Shown one piece after another: positions 1-9,605 of a stretch of DNA of 40,189 nt. The DNA comes from a virus: positions 1-40,189 of IMG/VR virus record IMGVR_UViG_3300030108_001459, one strand, 5' to 3'. Each line of letters opens with the position of its first letter. Position 1 is the stretch's first letter. The notes under the pieces are model-generated. The model had not been told where the DNA came from. It did not search any database and saw only the letters and a program-made list of their open reading frames with translations. A program made the position numbers and the translations under genes.

Positions 1-3000
1 ATTCTAGTAATTCTCTATATAGTTCTTGTTTTTTTGCATCATTCCATTTACCCATAGCTTTAAAAGTAGTGGTAAATCCATCAAAACCATGTTTATAGAA
101 ATTAAGATGAAGATTTCTAATAGAATATCCTATATTAGCCCTAAAGTTATTCGCCTGTGTAGCAAAAGAAAATACTGTTTTAAATAACTTAAACAAACCT
201 AAACTATAAAAATAACCATTAAAAGCATGAAGAACTGCTTTGTGAACTCCTTGAGTACCTGCTGTAGCAACTTGACCTGGTGTTGTTTTTCCTAACATAG
301 CGTCAGCAGCAGCCTTTACTGTTCTAAAAGTTTTCATTTCACCATCAACCATTAGCTGTATATCTATTAAGTCGTTATTAGTGAATCCCATGTCTCTTAA
401 TTCTTTAGGAAATGGTTTAGATGGGTCAAATAAAAGTTTGTCTTGATACATTTCTACTAAAAAGTTTTGATACCTAGAGCCTTCCAATAAATTAATTTGT
501 TTTGTTACAGTAGTTAAAATATTAAGGAAAGGATTGTCAACTTCACCTAAAATATCTCTTATTATTTTTGGTAATTGTTCTTCTGTTTTTCTTCCTTTTA
601 AATATTTTGCTATTTGTGGACCAACTTTATTTAATATCATAATAGGAGACTCCCCATCAACAGGATTTAGTATCTCGCCTATTATCTCATCAACTTCATA
701 TTCTGGCACGTCTTCAGGTTTAGAAATTTTTCTTTTTGATTTCTCAGAATCAGACATAGAGTCAAATATTTGTTTTCTAAAAAATTGTTTGGCACTATTG
801 TATAGTTTGTGATTTCTTTTTATTAAATCTAAATCTTGAAATTCTTTTCCAAATACTTTTTCTGATAGAAATTTTAACGCACCTGCAGCAAAGCCAGTAG
901 GTTCTTTTTGTTGATGAGCTTTATAAGATCTAGTTAAATATATACCCTTATTTTCAGAGTAAAATACAGATAACTCATCACTTAATAAGCCAGAATCTAT
1001 TAACATTTGACTTAAATTGTCTATGTATGCTCTAATCTCTTTTATTTTTTCTTTCACATCATCTGGCATAGAATCAAGCTTTCTTTTGTTTTTGTGTCCT
1101 TCATAAAGGTTTCTTAACTGCTCTTCTTTTAATTTTAAAGTCTTTTCTAGTTTTTTGTATTTTACTGACTTTTCTTTAAAGACATCTAATGATTTTATTT
1201 CTTCTTTTATTAATCTTATACTTCTTTTGATTGTTTTGGCCCCTTTACTATTAGTAGGATCTGTTAAAACATCATTAACATTTTCCATTGTTATATCAGG
1301 ATATTTTTTTAAAACTTTTTGAAGCTCTTTTACTAAATACTCTCCTTTATCTATGTATGATTTTTGCCTACCTTTAGTTAAAGCTCTAAGTTCTTTTACA
1401 GCACCAGATCCAATACCACCTACAACAAACCAATCTTTAATAGTATTTAAATTGAATCCAAACTTTTTTCCTATTATTCCAAATCTTGTTTGAGTTTGAC
1501 TATCTAGTATATCTCTACCAGCAGCTTGAAACTTAGGGTTGTTAATTTTAGTGGTATTTTCAATCATACCATTGGATACCACAACCTGAGGTACAGATTC
1601 TCCATCTAGCTCTGTTATTCCAATATCAGAATTAGGGTCTATAGATTGCGTAGCCTCTTCCAACACATCAATAGACGATTCATTAGTTATTACATTACTA
1701 CTAAAAACTACTCTAGGTACGTCACTATCTACAGCATACTTAATTATGTTTTTGAAAACAGTTTCTAAACTACCAAAGTCAACACCATCAAAGTTCTCCA
1801 CAACCATTGTTCTAGGTCCTGACTCGTCAATAGAGTCATCCATTCTAAACTTAACTTTTCCTAGATCCATAATAGGATTTTTAAGGCTAAGTTCATTTTC
1901 TTTTGTAGCGTCAACACTTACCTTGTTCATATTAATGTAGTCTTTGACAGCTTGAATAGGAATTAGTTGATCGTCATAATTTAATTTTAGTCCTTCTAAG
2001 TAGTTTTCTAAACCACTAAATGTTAATTCTAAATTAGTCAATGGAGTAGAATGTATATCTATTTGTTTCAGTATCTCTTGTTTTGTGGATCTATCTGTTT
2101 GAATAGAGTTCACAGCTTGCTCTAAATTATTTAACTGCACCTCTGTACCTGCTTGAAATTTAGGATCTGTGCCTTCTATTTGTCCTGGATCTAATTCTTG
2201 GCCCCTAGCTAAACTTGTAGAAAAAACTTCTGTAAACTCACCTAAGTCAGACACCTCCTCCATAGTTTTAGAGTAAGCATCAAAATCTGAATCTACATTT
2301 ACACCAAATAAACCTAGTATTCTTCTCCATATACCTTTAGACCAGCTATTATCTTTTTCATAAACTTCTAAAGCAGAGTCACCAAGGTATTCTGCTAAAG
2401 CTTCTGTTAACTGCTCGTCTTTTGATAAATTAGGATAACTTCTTTCAGCCCAGTCTATGTAAGTTCCATTGTCTTTGTCTGCACCTATATTTCTTTTTGA
2501 TAAAAACTCTTTAGCTTCTTGTAATATTTTTTTTGCATCGTTAGCCTTATCACCCTTTTGTTTAGCTAGGTTTTGTAAAACACTAACAAATGGATGTGCA
2601 CCCTCATGAAACATTGTATTTAAACTAGCTGTTTCTAAATTAAAGTGTATAGTTCCATTTTTTTCATAAATAAAACCTCTAGTGTTTTTTACATTTAGAG
2701 CATACTGGTGACTAGCTCCATTTAAAATAAAGTGTTCGTATACTGAGTTACTATCACTATGCACCACAACATCAAACCCTATAGAGGACATAACATTATG
2801 AGCTATCTTTAATATCTTTGACTTTCTTCTGTTTGGTTCTTTTTTGGACATATCAAGAAGAGTTTGCTGACCCTTCTTTACTCTTTTTCCTGGTGTTAAA
2901 GCTTTCCCTCTAGCTTTTCTTGAATCAGTAACCTCTTTAGTTACTGCTTTTTGAAACTTTCCTTCTAACTCTTGTAGTGTGTCCAATTCATCTTGAGCCT

Positions 3001-6000
3001 CTGCTATAATGTTATCTATCTCATTCATGGATATAGAAGCAACATCAATAGAGTTCATTATTTGAGATATTAATTGATTAGCTGCTACATCAAGAGATAT
3101 GTCTTTATCAGTTATTAATTCAACTCCAGATATTTTACTTGCTTCATTTCTAAATGTGCTTAAATTTATTTCACCATTAGCATATTGTCCAGATAGTTTG
3201 TTAAGTTGTTTTCTTATTCTGTTTAGTTTTCTTTTATCAGAGAAGGTGTCATTATCAACAGTTAATACTCCACCTACATTATTTCCTGCCCCTCTAACTA
3301 CCTCTAATACTCTTTTTTCTTTTCCTCTGTTAACTACTAATTTATCTCCATCTATAGATACCACAACAGGGTCTATGCCCACCCCTACTGTCTTAAGCAT
3401 CTTTCTATTTGTTGCGTTGTCTATTTTATATCTTCTGCCACCAGATTCTATTGCATATTGACCATTTTTATTTAAGACCAATTTACCATTTCTACCTCCA
3501 TATTTTATTGTTCTACCAAGAGCATCTTTAAATGTTGATGTATCATCTATAGAGATTTCTTCTGTGGCTGATAAGTTTCCAAAATTTTCTGTAATACCTT
3601 TACTTTTAAGTCTTTCGACAAGCTGTTCAATTTTAGCTCTAAGTCCAGGGGAAGTTTTTTGGATTGCAAGTTTGGTTGTTTCTGTGATTTCTTCATTTAT
3701 ATCAGGTTTTACTTTTTTAACTTTTTTTAATAATGATCTATACGTTGCTAGTATCTTTTTATCTTCAGGTGTTGGTTTTTTTTTGTTGTTTAAAGAATCT
3801 ATATCTGACTCTAATTCTTGTTCTATTGCTCCTTTAGTTGACCTACTAAACTTACCACCTGTTCTAAATAGTCTTTCTGCAAGTTTACCTGCGTAAGATA
3901 CTTTACTACTATCTATGCCTAGTTTATCAAAAGAACTTTCTTTATAAAATATTGAGTCTACACTTTCTCCATTTAACAATCTAGAAACCTGATTGTCTAT
4001 TTGCTCCATTTCTTGCTTAAATTTAGGACCAAATTTTTTATCATTTTGAAAAGCCTCTACGTTATTTCTTCTATTTATTAAGGATAATAATATAGCTTCA
4101 CTTTCATTATTTAACTTAACTCCTGGCTGGGACTTTAATGAATTAACTTGTTCAAACAATCTATTTAACTTTTGCTTTCTACTATTAATAAAAGACTTAG
4201 TTAACTTTACTCTTTTACCATTAATATTAATAGTTTCACCAACCATTTTATCTAAAGACTGAAATACATTATCTTTATACTTATAAGCTTTGTGTAAAGA
4301 TGCTACCTGCATAGAGCTAGTTGTAGGTCTTGATGATATAGAAGCAACAGAACCAATAACAAAACCAGCTATAGCAGCATCTCTTGCTTGATCATAGTTT
4401 AGTTTTTCAAAGTCAGTCCCTTTATATTGATTGTAAACTTGACCCACTAAAGACTGAAGATTTTCATCAACTAGTTCCTGACCTGCCTCTTTAAACCCCT
4501 CTATTAACATATGTTTACTAGTTGCTGTTAAAGTGTTTTGCTTAGATGCGTTTCCAAGTATCATAGATAGCATAGCAGTGTTTGTTTTACCTTTAGCCAT
4601 TTTAGATGTAGCTCCAAGTATTCCAAGGTTAGGTGATATATAAGCATTAGATAACCCAAAAAGTACACTCATTAAGGTTGCATAAGAAGAAGACTCCCTA
4701 TCAGTCATTCCTTGTTCTTTAGCCATATTGTATAAGTTTCCACTATGATTGACCCACATAGAAGTACCCATAGCAACTTTTCTCCAGGTATTAGCACTAC
4801 CTGCTGCAACTTTACCTAATCCAACTGCTGAACCAACTCCAAAGGTACCATAGGTTAAAGCTACATCACCAGCAAATGTGGTTACAGCATCTGTTAACAT
4901 ATTAAATCCTGCAGTGTAATTTGTTTCTTTTTTTATTTCATATTCATCTTTATTGTCTGTGTATTTTTTTAATAACTCTTGATTTTTATCATAGTCTGTT
5001 CTAATCATAAAGCCATCTTCATCTTCATAATAGGTTTCCATAGGCTCTCCATTTCTGTCTACCATTACCTTAAATCCATTACCCATATCAACAGTATATT
5101 GACTAAAACCCCCAGCACCTTTTTGATTTAAACTATCGTCTCCAAAAACTCTATTAAGTCCATCATTAAATAAATCGTTAGCACCATCACTAAGTGCGTC
5201 AAGTTCATTGTATTCATTTCTTAAAAACCCATCTAATAATCTAGGAAAATCAAAAGCAACACTTTTTCCTAATTTTGCCAAACCCTCAATAGCAGTATCA
5301 CCAAGCCAAGAAAGAGCTTTCCCAACACCATTTTTATCTCTATATTTTTCATCTGCTTCTTTTTTTGCGTTTCTTTTCCATCTTTCGTGCTCCTCCAAAA
5401 GACCTCTTTGTTCGTTTAAAGCTAAAGCATGGTTTGTTAAAATATCTTGTGTTTTATTTATGCCATCAAAAGTGTTAAACTCAGGGTACTTTTTCTTTAA
5501 ATCTTCCCCTTCCTGTTCTAATTCTTTTTTTATTTTGTTTATTTCGTTAAACCTTTCTAAAAGTTTTTGATCTTCTTCATACTCTTCTTTATCAAAATAA
5601 ATATAACCTTGAGGCTTTTCTATTTTATTCTTTATAATAATTTGTTCATCTGTTAGTGATCCAACCTCGTCTATTAAGTCATTAAATTCTTTTAATCCTC
5701 CATTTTTTTCTAATTGAGACGTTACCCTTTCTGTAACTTTTCTTAACTGTCCTGCAGACCAAATAGAAAAAGCAGTTTGTCTTCTTTCTTGTAACTCAAG
5801 CCATTTTATTATTTCTGCAGGGTTAGTGTTTTTTTTATTATAAACTTTTTCTCCATATTTTTTATCTAAAAATTGTAATCTTTTATAATCTTCAGATGTA
5901 AAATTATTATCAAAACCACTAAAATTATATAGTTGCCAATAAAGTTTTAATGTTTCATCATTATTAATCATTTTTATTGCATCTATTTGCTCTGATAATC

Positions 6001-7873
6001 TACCTTCATATTCAATTTTTTCTTCCCCTAAAAGATCATCTAATATAGTCCTTGGATTAACAGATATACCTTTTAAGTCTGAAGCCTCATTAGTTAACAA
6101 ACTTGTTAAACCCTCTCCCTCTGTGTAACCATCATAGTCTAATATGTCCATGCTTAACAATTCACCTGGAGTATCTGTTGTAAATGGAGCATCATTATAA
6201 GCTGTGTTCATAGCATTTAAAAACAAACCTATCTCTCCTTTAGAGTCTTTATTAAATTCTGAAAGATCTTTCATTTCTCCACCTTTACTTAAAAAAGTAG
6301 CTTGATTAGATAATATCCATTGAGTAAGAGCATCTCTTTCCCCAGAGGGAGAAGAAACTAATTCGTTTAATTGAGATTCTAAAACAAATATTTCTTCTTT
6401 TATTTTTGCATGTTCCTCTGATTCTTTTTCAAATACTGGCATACCAATACCAAACTCGTCTTTAAAAGAACTTATTTGCCTTGGTCTAGTTTCATCAGCT
6501 TCAGATCTTTTTTGCTGAATTTTTTTATTTAATTCTCTTATGGTATTTTGCTTTGTTTTACTAGAGGAGACAAATTCACCAAGAATAGGATCTACAACTT
6601 TGTAAGTTTTCTCCCCATTTTCATCAACATCATAAGTTAAGTAAACGTCTCTACCACCAACTAAAGCTTCACCATCTGATCCCAATAGTTCTTTTACAGG
6701 AAACTTATGCACAAGTCTTTGATTTCCTTCTGCATTGTAAGCTTTCTCTTTTATTTTTTGTATTGTTGTGTTTTTTTCTTCTTCTGTGATTTCAGGATTG
6801 TATAATTTTTGTAGCTCAAAGTCTATAGAATACTCATCAAATATTTCAGGGTTTTCTACTACTTCTTGTGAATTAAATCTACCATAAAGACCTGGGTTGT
6901 CCATACTACCCTCTTCTTCAGGGGTTGTTTCTTCTACTACTTCTTCTATTGAAGCCTCTGCAAAGTCCCCTAAATCAACATCTTCTCCTAAATTTATTTC
7001 TGGTTTTTTATTTATATTTACCTTTGTTTGTACGTAGTCAGTGTTATCTATCTGACCTCTCTTAAAGCTAAAATGTAAGTGATTTAAATTGTGCTGTTTT
7101 TTATACATGTCTCCATACTCGTCATGTATACCATTTTTTAAATTACCTCCAGAACCCCATTTTTTAGCAAGAGCTTGTCCTTTAGGGTCTTCGTATAAAA
7201 AAGTCATTAACTTTTTTCCTGATTCACCTGCTACATCCATAGCTAAACCATGTTTATGTCTAGAGTGAACATTAGATTCAGGTTTTCTACCCTCTCTCTC
7301 AGCTTCGTAAAATCTATGATGTTTTTGATCTCTAAATAAACTAGTTATATCTAAGTTGTTAAAGTCTTCTTCAGGATATATCTCCTGTAACTCAGCTAAG
7401 AACTGAGCAACTTTAGGGTCTACTAATCTTGAGTTAAAATTCTTTTTTTCACTTGGTAGGTTTTTTATCTGTGGAAAAGCTTGAGATATATCAACCATAT
7501 AAGAGGTGTCATCAGGACTTAAATTAGTGGGTAATTTATTGCCATCAGCATCTTTTATTTCAGGAAATATTTGATTTATTACTTCATCCTCTTGTTCTCC
7601 AGAGTCCAAAGACCCATCTTCCACACCTGACGTACCATCTTCCACAACTGAAGAATCGTCTGGTTGTTCTGGCTGGTCTTTTTTTTTTACTTCAGAAAAA
7701 AACTGATTCTGAAACTCTTCGTATGATTTTGTGTATAAACCATCACTAGAAAGCTTTTCGTGTAAAGCTTGTTGACTTGAAGGCTCTGAGAATTGAGTAA
7801 CAAACTCATCAAATGATTTAGTGTATAAACCATCACTTGATAATTTGTCATATAGAGCTTGTAACTTGTCCAT
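1..7873 (-). CDS. Giant polyvalent virion/ejection protein with M15 and HEXXH peptidase signatures (partial, C-terminus beyond left edge)
   Basis: The frame is open from an ATG at 7873 to the window edge, at least 2624 codons with no stop. The N-terminus carries two copies of a 30-residue repeat with identical LSSDGLYTKS cores (residues 11-20 and 41-50), then an acidic linker. Residues 204-213 read SRHKHGLAMD, which fits the SxHxxGxAxD zinc motif of M15 peptidoglycan peptidases, and NHLHFSF (HLH at 265-267) fits the distal His motif. Much of 300-950 is charged helix. Hydrophobic Gly/Ala-rich segments lie near 1000-1025 and 1165-1180 around an EAGQEL motif. HEGAH at 1756-1760 with ExxxE at 1824-1828 gives a gluzincin-like metallopeptidase, like the zincin domains of phage polyvalent proteins. 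A GIYLTRSYK stretch follows nearer the left edge. It lies directly after cargo-type genes, so I infer virion packaging and ejection with the DNA, with M15 opening peptidoglycan. The ORF and motifs are seen; the role is inference. Confidence 0.85.
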   Translation of the reverse strand, partial: MDKLQALYDKLSSDGLYTKSFDEFVTQFSEPSSQQALHEKLSSDGLYTKSYEEFQNQFFSEVKKKDQPEQPDDSSVVEDGTSGVEDGSLDSGEQEDEVINQIFPEIKDADGNKLPTNLSPDDTSYMVDISQAFPQIKNLPSEKKNFNSRLVDPKVAQFLAELQEIYPEEDFNNLDITSLFRDQKHHRFYEAEREGRKPESNVHSRHKHGLAMDVAGESGKKLMTFLYEDPKGQALAKKWGSGGNLKNGIHDEYGDMYKKQHNLNHLHFSFKRGQIDNTDYVQTKVNINKKPEINLGEDVDLGDFAEASIEEVVEETTPEEEGSMDNPGLYGRFNSQEVVENPEIFDEYSIDFELQKLYNPEITEEEKNTTIQKIKEKAYNAEGNQRLVHKFPVKELLGSDGEALVGGRDVYLTYDVDENGEKTYKVVDPILGEFVSSSKTKQNTIRELNKKIQQKRSEADETRPRQISSFKDEFGIGMPVFEKESEEHAKIKEEIFVLESQLNELVSSPSGERDALTQWILSNQATFLSKGGEMKDLSEFNKDSKGEIGLFLNAMNTAYNDAPFTTDTPGELLSMDILDYDGYTEGEGLTSLLTNEASDLKGISVNPRTILDDLLGEEKIEYEGRLSEQIDAIKMINNDETLKLYWQLYNFSGFDNNFTSEDYKRLQFLDKKYGEKVYNKKNTNPAEIIKWLELQERRQTAFSIWSAGQLRKVTERVTSQLEKNGGLKEFNDLIDEVGSLTDEQIIIKNKIEKPQGYIYFDKEEYEEDQKLLERFNEINKIKKELEQEGEDLKKKYPEFNTFDGINKTQDILTNHALALNEQRGLLEEHERWKRNAKKEADEKYRDKNGVGKALSWLGDTAIEGLAKLGKSVAFDFPRLLDGFLRNEYNELDALSDGANDLFNDGLNRVFGDDSLNQKGAGGFSQYTVDMGNGFKVMVDRNGEPMETYYEDEDGFMIRTDYDKNQELLKKYTDNKDEYEIKKETNYTAGFNMLTDAVTTFAGDVALTYGTFGVGSAVGLGKVAAGSANTWRKVAMGTSMWVNHSGNLYNMAKEQGMTDRESSSYATLMSVLFGLSNAYISPNLGILGATSKMAKGKTNTAMLSMILGNASKQNTLTATSKHMLIEGFKEAGQELVDENLQSLVGQVYNQYKGTDFEKLNYDQARDAAIAGFVIGSVASISSRPTTSSMQVASLHKAYKYKDNVFQSLDKMVGETININGKRVKLTKSFINSRKQKLNRLFEQVNSLKSQPGVKLNNESEAILLSLINRRNNVEAFQNDKKFGPKFKQEMEQIDNQVSRLLNGESVDSIFYKESSFDKLGIDSSKVSYAGKLAERLFRTGGKFSRSTKGAIEQELESDIDSLNNKKKPTPEDKKILATYRSLLKKVKKVKPDINEEITETTKLAIQKTSPGLRAKIEQLVERLKSKGITENFGNLSATEEISIDDTSTFKDALGRTIKYGGRNGKLVLNKNGQYAIESGGRRYKIDNATNRKMLKTVGVGIDPVVVSIDGDKLVVNRGKEKRVLEVVRGAGNNVGGVLTVDNDTFSDKRKLNRIRKQLNKLSGQYANGEINLSTFRNEASKISGVELITDKDISLDVAANQLISQIMNSIDVASISMNEIDNIIAEAQDELDTLQELEGKFQKAVTKEVTDSRKARGKALTPGKRVKKGQQTLLDMSKKEPNRRKSKILKIAHNVMSSIGFDVVVHSDSNSVYEHFILNGASHQYALNVKNTRGFIYEKNGTIHFNLETASLNTMFHEGAHPFVSVLQNLAKQKGDKANDAKKILQEAKEFLSKRNIGADKDNGTYIDWAERSYPNLSKDEQLTEALAEYLGDSALEVYEKDNSWSKGIWRRILGLFGVNVDSDFDAYSKTMEEVSDLGEFTEVFSTSLARGQELDPGQIEGTDPKFQAGTEVQLNNLEQAVNSIQTDRSTKQEILKQIDIHSTPLTNLELTFSGLENYLEGLKLNYDDQLIPIQAVKDYINMNKVSVDATKENELSLKNPIMDLGKVKFRMDDSIDESGPRTMVVENFDGVDFGSLETVFKNIIKYAVDSDVPRVVFSSNVITNESSIDVLEEATQSIDPNSDIGITELDGESVPQVVVSNGMIENTTKINNPKFQAAGRDILDSQTQTRFGIIGKKFGFNLNTIKDWFVVGGIGSGAVKELRALTKGRQKSYIDKGEYLVKELQKVLKKYPDITMENVNDVLTDPTNSKGAKTIKRSIRLIKEEIKSLDVFKEKSVKYKKLEKTLKLKEEQLRNLYEGHKNKRKLDSMPDDVKEKIKEIRAYIDNLSQMLIDSGLLSDELSVFYSENKGIYLTRSYKAHQQKEPTGFAAGALKFLSEKVFGKEFQDLDLIKRNHKLYNSAKQFFRKQIFDSMSDSEKSKRKISKPEDVPEYEVDEIIGEILNPVDGESPIMILNKVGPQIAKYLKGRKTEEQLPKIIRDILGEVDNPFLNILTTVTKQINLLEGSRYQNFLVEMYQDKLLFDPSKPFPKELRDMGFTNNDLIDIQLMVDGEMKTFRTVKAAADAMLGKTTPGQVATAGTQGVHKAVLHAFNGYFYSLGLFKLFKTVFSFATQANNFRANIGYSIRNLHLNFYKHGFDGFTTTFKAMGKWNDAKKQELYRELLE
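7701..7843 (-). repeat. Two tandem 30-residue coding repeats at the N-terminus of the giant ORF
   Basis: Within the giant ORF, LSSDGLYTKS occurs at residues 11-20 and again at 41-50, followed by FDEF and YEEF and then a Gln-Phe. The DNA is also similar (AGTGATGGTTTATAC in both). The 30-residue period points to tandem duplication of a short helical module. Confidence 0.75.
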
Positions 7874-7883
7874 TAATTAAAAT

Positions 7884-9596
7884 TTATAAATTATCCAAAA
7901 CACCAATATTACTAGATGTATTAGCACTATTTCTTCGTTTTTCTACTTTATCCAAAGTACTTACTATTGGGAAGTCATCAGCCCCAACTTTTCCTAAAAT
8001 CTTGTTAATAGGTAATACAACTATTGCAGAGCTGCTTTTAGCATCTTTTGGTAACACGTTATTTCTTGATAAATTACCTAACGCTTTATCATCTTGTTTC
8101 CCAGCAACAGAGGGAGTAAGTACACCTATAGCAACTTGAACCCAATCACCTCGAGTTATTCCTAGGTCTTGAAGTTGTTTATCAGACATTTCCTCTTGTT
8201 CTCTATTTAAATAAATTTGTTTTTTAGAACCATCTTGCATCGTTTTTATAGCAGAAAGCTTTATACCAATGGAGTTAACCAAAATATCAAATTCTTTTTT
8301 TCCTGTTGTTTTACCCTCTTCTGTTTGTAAGAAAGATTCTAAATTGTCCATATTATCTGGCATAAAAACATTACTTAAGTTTGAAGTTGTTTTTATCCCA
8401 CTAGTTCTAGTACCAATAGCTAATGGTGAACTTACTATATGATTTTCTGAAATTTCATTAGTTTCAGTATAAAGTCGATTAAATCTTTGTGGATCATTAT
8501 ATATACCTAAGTCTACTTCCTCTGTTTTAGGTGGTTTATATGTATCTCTAGCTATAGTCTGATACTCTGCTTGAGCTCTTTCAAAAGCAAAGTTTTTTAA
8601 CTCATCCATAGATGGTAAATCTGAATTTGGATTTTCTTGCTTCCATTGTCTTAGTATAGCATTACCATCAGATGATAAAATATATGATCCATCAGGGGAG
8701 TAAATACCACCAGGTCCAAGTATCTTATCTTGTATTAATGACTTCATCTCTCTTTCATTTAACTGATTTTTAGGGTTCTCTGCAGTAGCAGTACCATCAA
8801 TAGTTCTAAATATATCTTCATATGATACTGCTTTACTACTATCGTGAGGAACAACATCTTTTAATACACTGTTGCTCCACTCATCTAAATTCATGGTTTT
8901 AACATTTTCTTCGTCAAACTCTTCTCCCTCTACCATTGATGGTTGTGAGTTTTCATCAAACGCATCATCATCCTGTGTTACTTTTTTACCATCAGAATTA
9001 ATAAAAAGAAGTTCTCCATTTTCATTTGCTTCTTGTACTTGCATCTTTTGTCTTTCTTTAATAACAAGATTACCTGTATTAAAATCAATATCAAAAAACA
9101 TACTACCATCTGCCCCAAAAGTTTTCCAAAGATTCTCAACACCCTGCATTAAAGAAACATTTTCTGAATTATTAAACAGATCTTTTGTCTGTGGATTATT
9201 CATTTTATTCAAGTTACTTTTATACTTATTAGATAAATTTGTAGATATAGAGCTAATCTGTTTTGCAGACATTTGAAGGTTAGCATTTATTCTATGTGCT
9301 TGTTTAACTTCTGGTGAAGCATCTGGACTAGTAGGATCTATCTTTAAAAGATCAGCATTAGCTAAAACCCACTGATAAGACTTATCGTTAAGGTTTCTCA
9401 TTTGGTCACTAAAGTATGGATTTTCAACCCCAAATTCAGCTTGATTAAATTCATAATTTTTAACCTTGCTTTGTTCTTGAGCCTTTTCTTCCATCATGGC
9501 CACTTTTCTCTTCTCAAGACCTAGTTGAGCCCACTGTTGAGCTTCTTGTACTAAGTTTCTTTTACCTATAATATCTGATACATCTGCAAAAGGCAT
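7884..9596 (-). CDS. Putative internal virion (cargo/ejection) protein, 570 aa
   Basis: I do not recognise a named family. The first ~130 residues are charged helix (Gln, Lys, Glu), followed by a stretch with many Asn, Ser and Lys residues and mixed alpha/beta sequence. No signal peptide, membrane segment or catalytic motif is visible. It begins 9 bp after the cargo candidate upstream and ends 10 bp before the giant ORF, so all three are likely co-transcribed. In crAss-like phages the genes between the muzzle protein and the giant ORFs encode cargo proteins held in the capsid or tail, and position suggests the same role here. It might instead be a tail component. The coding call is sure; the function rests on context. 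Confidence 0.8.
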   Translation of the reverse strand: MPFADVSDIIGKRNLVQEAQQWAQLGLEKRKVAMMEEKAQEQSKVKNYEFNQAEFGVENPYFSDQMRNLNDKSYQWVLANADLLKIDPTSPDASPEVKQAHRINANLQMSAKQISSISTNLSNKYKSNLNKMNNPQTKDLFNNSENVSLMQGVENLWKTFGADGSMFFDIDFNTGNLVIKERQKMQVQEANENGELLFINSDGKKVTQDDDAFDENSQPSMVEGEEFDEENVKTMNLDEWSNSVLKDVVPHDSSKAVSYEDIFRTIDGTATAENPKNQLNEREMKSLIQDKILGPGGIYSPDGSYILSSDGNAILRQWKQENPNSDLPSMDELKNFAFERAQAEYQTIARDTYKPPKTEEVDLGIYNDPQRFNRLYTETNEISENHIVSSPLAIGTRTSGIKTTSNLSNVFMPDNMDNLESFLQTEEGKTTGKKEFDILVNSIGIKLSAIKTMQDGSKKQIYLNREQEEMSDKQLQDLGITRGDWVQVAIGVLTPSVAGKQDDKALGNLSRNNVLPKDAKSSSAIVVLPINKILGKVGADDFPIVSTLDKVEKRRNSANTSSNIGVLDNL

Positions 9597-9605
9597 ATAA
9601 AAATT

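Noticed and set aside
534-5570. Plus-strand ORFs of 64-120 aa (534-812, 1746-1940, 3099-3461, 3564-3896, 5208-5570)
   Set aside because: They share one frame and are antisense shadows of the giant minus-strand ORF, with low-complexity Ser/Leu/Phe sequence and no start context.
1-7873. crAss-type giant virion RNA polymerase
   Set aside because: No DxDGD motif was seen in the visible 2624 residues; the only near match is SIDGD, and the peptidase motifs point elsewhere.
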